A DNA stretch of 6,087 nucleotides from Bacteroidales bacterium (GTDB taxonomy: Bacteria > Bacteroidota > Bacteroidia > Bacteroidales > ML635J-15), in the NCBI GenBank assembly GCA_007130555.1, contig SLSH01000138.1, positions 1 through 6,087 on the forward strand. The letters run 5' to 3'. The translations under genes and the position numbers were made by a program. Under the pieces are notes generated by a model. The model made no database searches and was not told the DNA's origin. It worked only from the letters and a program-made list of their open reading frames with translations. Below are positions 5,322-6,087 of this stretch, one piece after another. How positions within the stretch are numbered: position 1 is the first letter of the stretch; each line of letters begins with the position of its first letter.

Positions 5322-6087
5322 ATGGATTTATCAAATAATAAAATTTCGGCACTGATTCATCAGGAGAAATTTCACATCAGAGACATAAAAAACATGGAAT
5401 CTCATATTGTCAAGCATTACGAAAAGCTGGGAGTATTATTACGCGTTCATTCTTCGGGGCATCTGAAATTCAATATAATTGATTATTTATGGCTGTTATT
5501 AATACAAACAGGGCGAATGACCGTTGAAACGCCCTTAGTATTATTTATGAAAATAAAATCGGAAATTAATTTTGAGGATTTAATTTCCCGGTATTTAATG
5601 ACACGCGATGATGCTTATATTATAATAAAATATCAGGAAAATGATATTATTATCCGGTCGGGAATAAAGCACTTAAACGAAATATTAATAACAAATGAAA
5701 AGATGCCCGACCCCGTATCAATATCAGAATTATTGGATAATCCTACCATACTGGTTTTTTCGGTTAAGCATCTGGTTAAAATATTTATTAAAACAATGAC
5801 TGATATAAAAAAAACCAATGAATTAAAACATATTTTACTTACGGACAATGAGATATTTTTAATTAATGCCGTTGTTAATGATAATGTACAAATGCTCGGG
5901 ATAAAATCGGAAACCGTAAGCGGGAAAATAAATATTGATACAATAAGCGATTTGATTTTAAATAAAGAAATTAAAAAAATAAACTGCATAACCAAAGATA
6001 ATAACAAATTTACCGTTAAAACCGATTGTCCTGACAGTATAAAAAAGGACAGGATTTTAAATAACAAAACTCCGGTTTATTTTATGA
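5322..6087 (+). CDS. MerR-like winged-helix protein with long unrecognised C-terminal region (partial, runs off the window)
   Basis: The frame is open from the ATG at 5322 to the window edge, giving 255 residues with no stop. Residues ~17-60 resemble a MerR-family DNA-binding domain. FHIRDIKNMESHIVKHYEKL covers the helix-turn-helix and the hallmark x-Y-E-K-L-G (Y33-G37). The wing is RVHSSGHLKF (41-50), then IIDYLWLLLI as the following helix. The normally conserved wing Arg is Lys49, so the domain is divergent. Classic MerR proteins are about 110-150 residues; this one is already far longer. Residues ~75-255 are rich in Ile, Asn and Lys, with short helix- and strand-like stretches, no long coiled coil, and no Cys pair for metal binding. 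I do not recognise this part. The start is supported by a strong promoter just upstream. It is probably a transcription factor of unknown effector; the C-terminal end and downstream targets are not visible. Confidence 0.75.
   Translation, partial: MDLSNNKISALIHQEKFHIRDIKNMESHIVKHYEKLGVLLRVHSSGHLKFNIIDYLWLLLIQTGRMTVETPLVLFMKIKSEINFEDLISRYLMTRDDAYIIIKYQENDIIIRSGIKHLNEILITNEKMPDPVSISELLDNPTILVFSVKHLVKIFIKTMTDIKKTNELKHILLTDNEIFLINAVVNDNVQMLGIKSETVSGKINIDTISDLILNKEIKKINCITKDNNKFTVKTDCPDSIKKDRILNNKTPVYFM

Noticed and set aside
5633..6067. 144-codon minus-strand hydrophobic frame at the right end
   Set aside because: It is the antisense of the MerR-like gene, which has a strong promoter and a family motif; hydrophobic residues arise from antisense of Asn/Lys/Asp-rich codons.

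Overview
The window is an AT-rich bacterial segment that looks like Bacteroidota, most likely a Bacteroidales-type organism. Four things point there. Start codons have A-rich leaders rather than Shine-Dalgarno sequences. One promoter matches the TTTG / TAnnTTTG form used by this phylum. There are lipoproteins with Bacteroidota-style signal peptides and a dipeptidyl-peptidase-5-type S9 peptidase. And recA sits directly behind the tail of a Bcp-type peroxiredoxin gene, an order I recall from relatives such as Porphyromonas gingivalis.

Layout. Bases 1-230 hold a 19-base T tract and the last ~41 codons of a bcp (thiol peroxidase) gene with no 5' part. The intact recA (231-1238) follows after 6 bases. 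It is followed 44 bases later by a lipoprotein built almost wholly of eight tetratricopeptide repeats (1283-2314). A 192-base gap then carries a G-rich palindromic element whose left arm could also form a G-quadruplex. Next is a complete S9-family dipeptidyl peptidase lipoprotein (2507-4600) with an intact Ser-Asp-His triad.

Bases 4601-5321 have no intact gene. On the minus strand (4988-4770) they hold a fossil hipA-like toxin gene. Its first ~27 codons are joined in frame to its last ~45, with the kinase core missing, and a small GC-rich palindrome lies near the junction. The stretch ends in a well-formed Bacteroidota promoter, preceded by a perfect 8+8 inverted repeat. This promoter drives a gene (5322 to the window end, partial) whose N-terminus is a divergent MerR-like winged helix and whose long C-terminal part I do not recognise.

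No shared pathway is evident. recA is core DNA repair, the TPR protein and the peptidase are envelope proteins, and the right-hand third is an accessory or decaying region beside a new regulator gene. I found no CRISPR array, tRNA, rRNA or intact mobile element.
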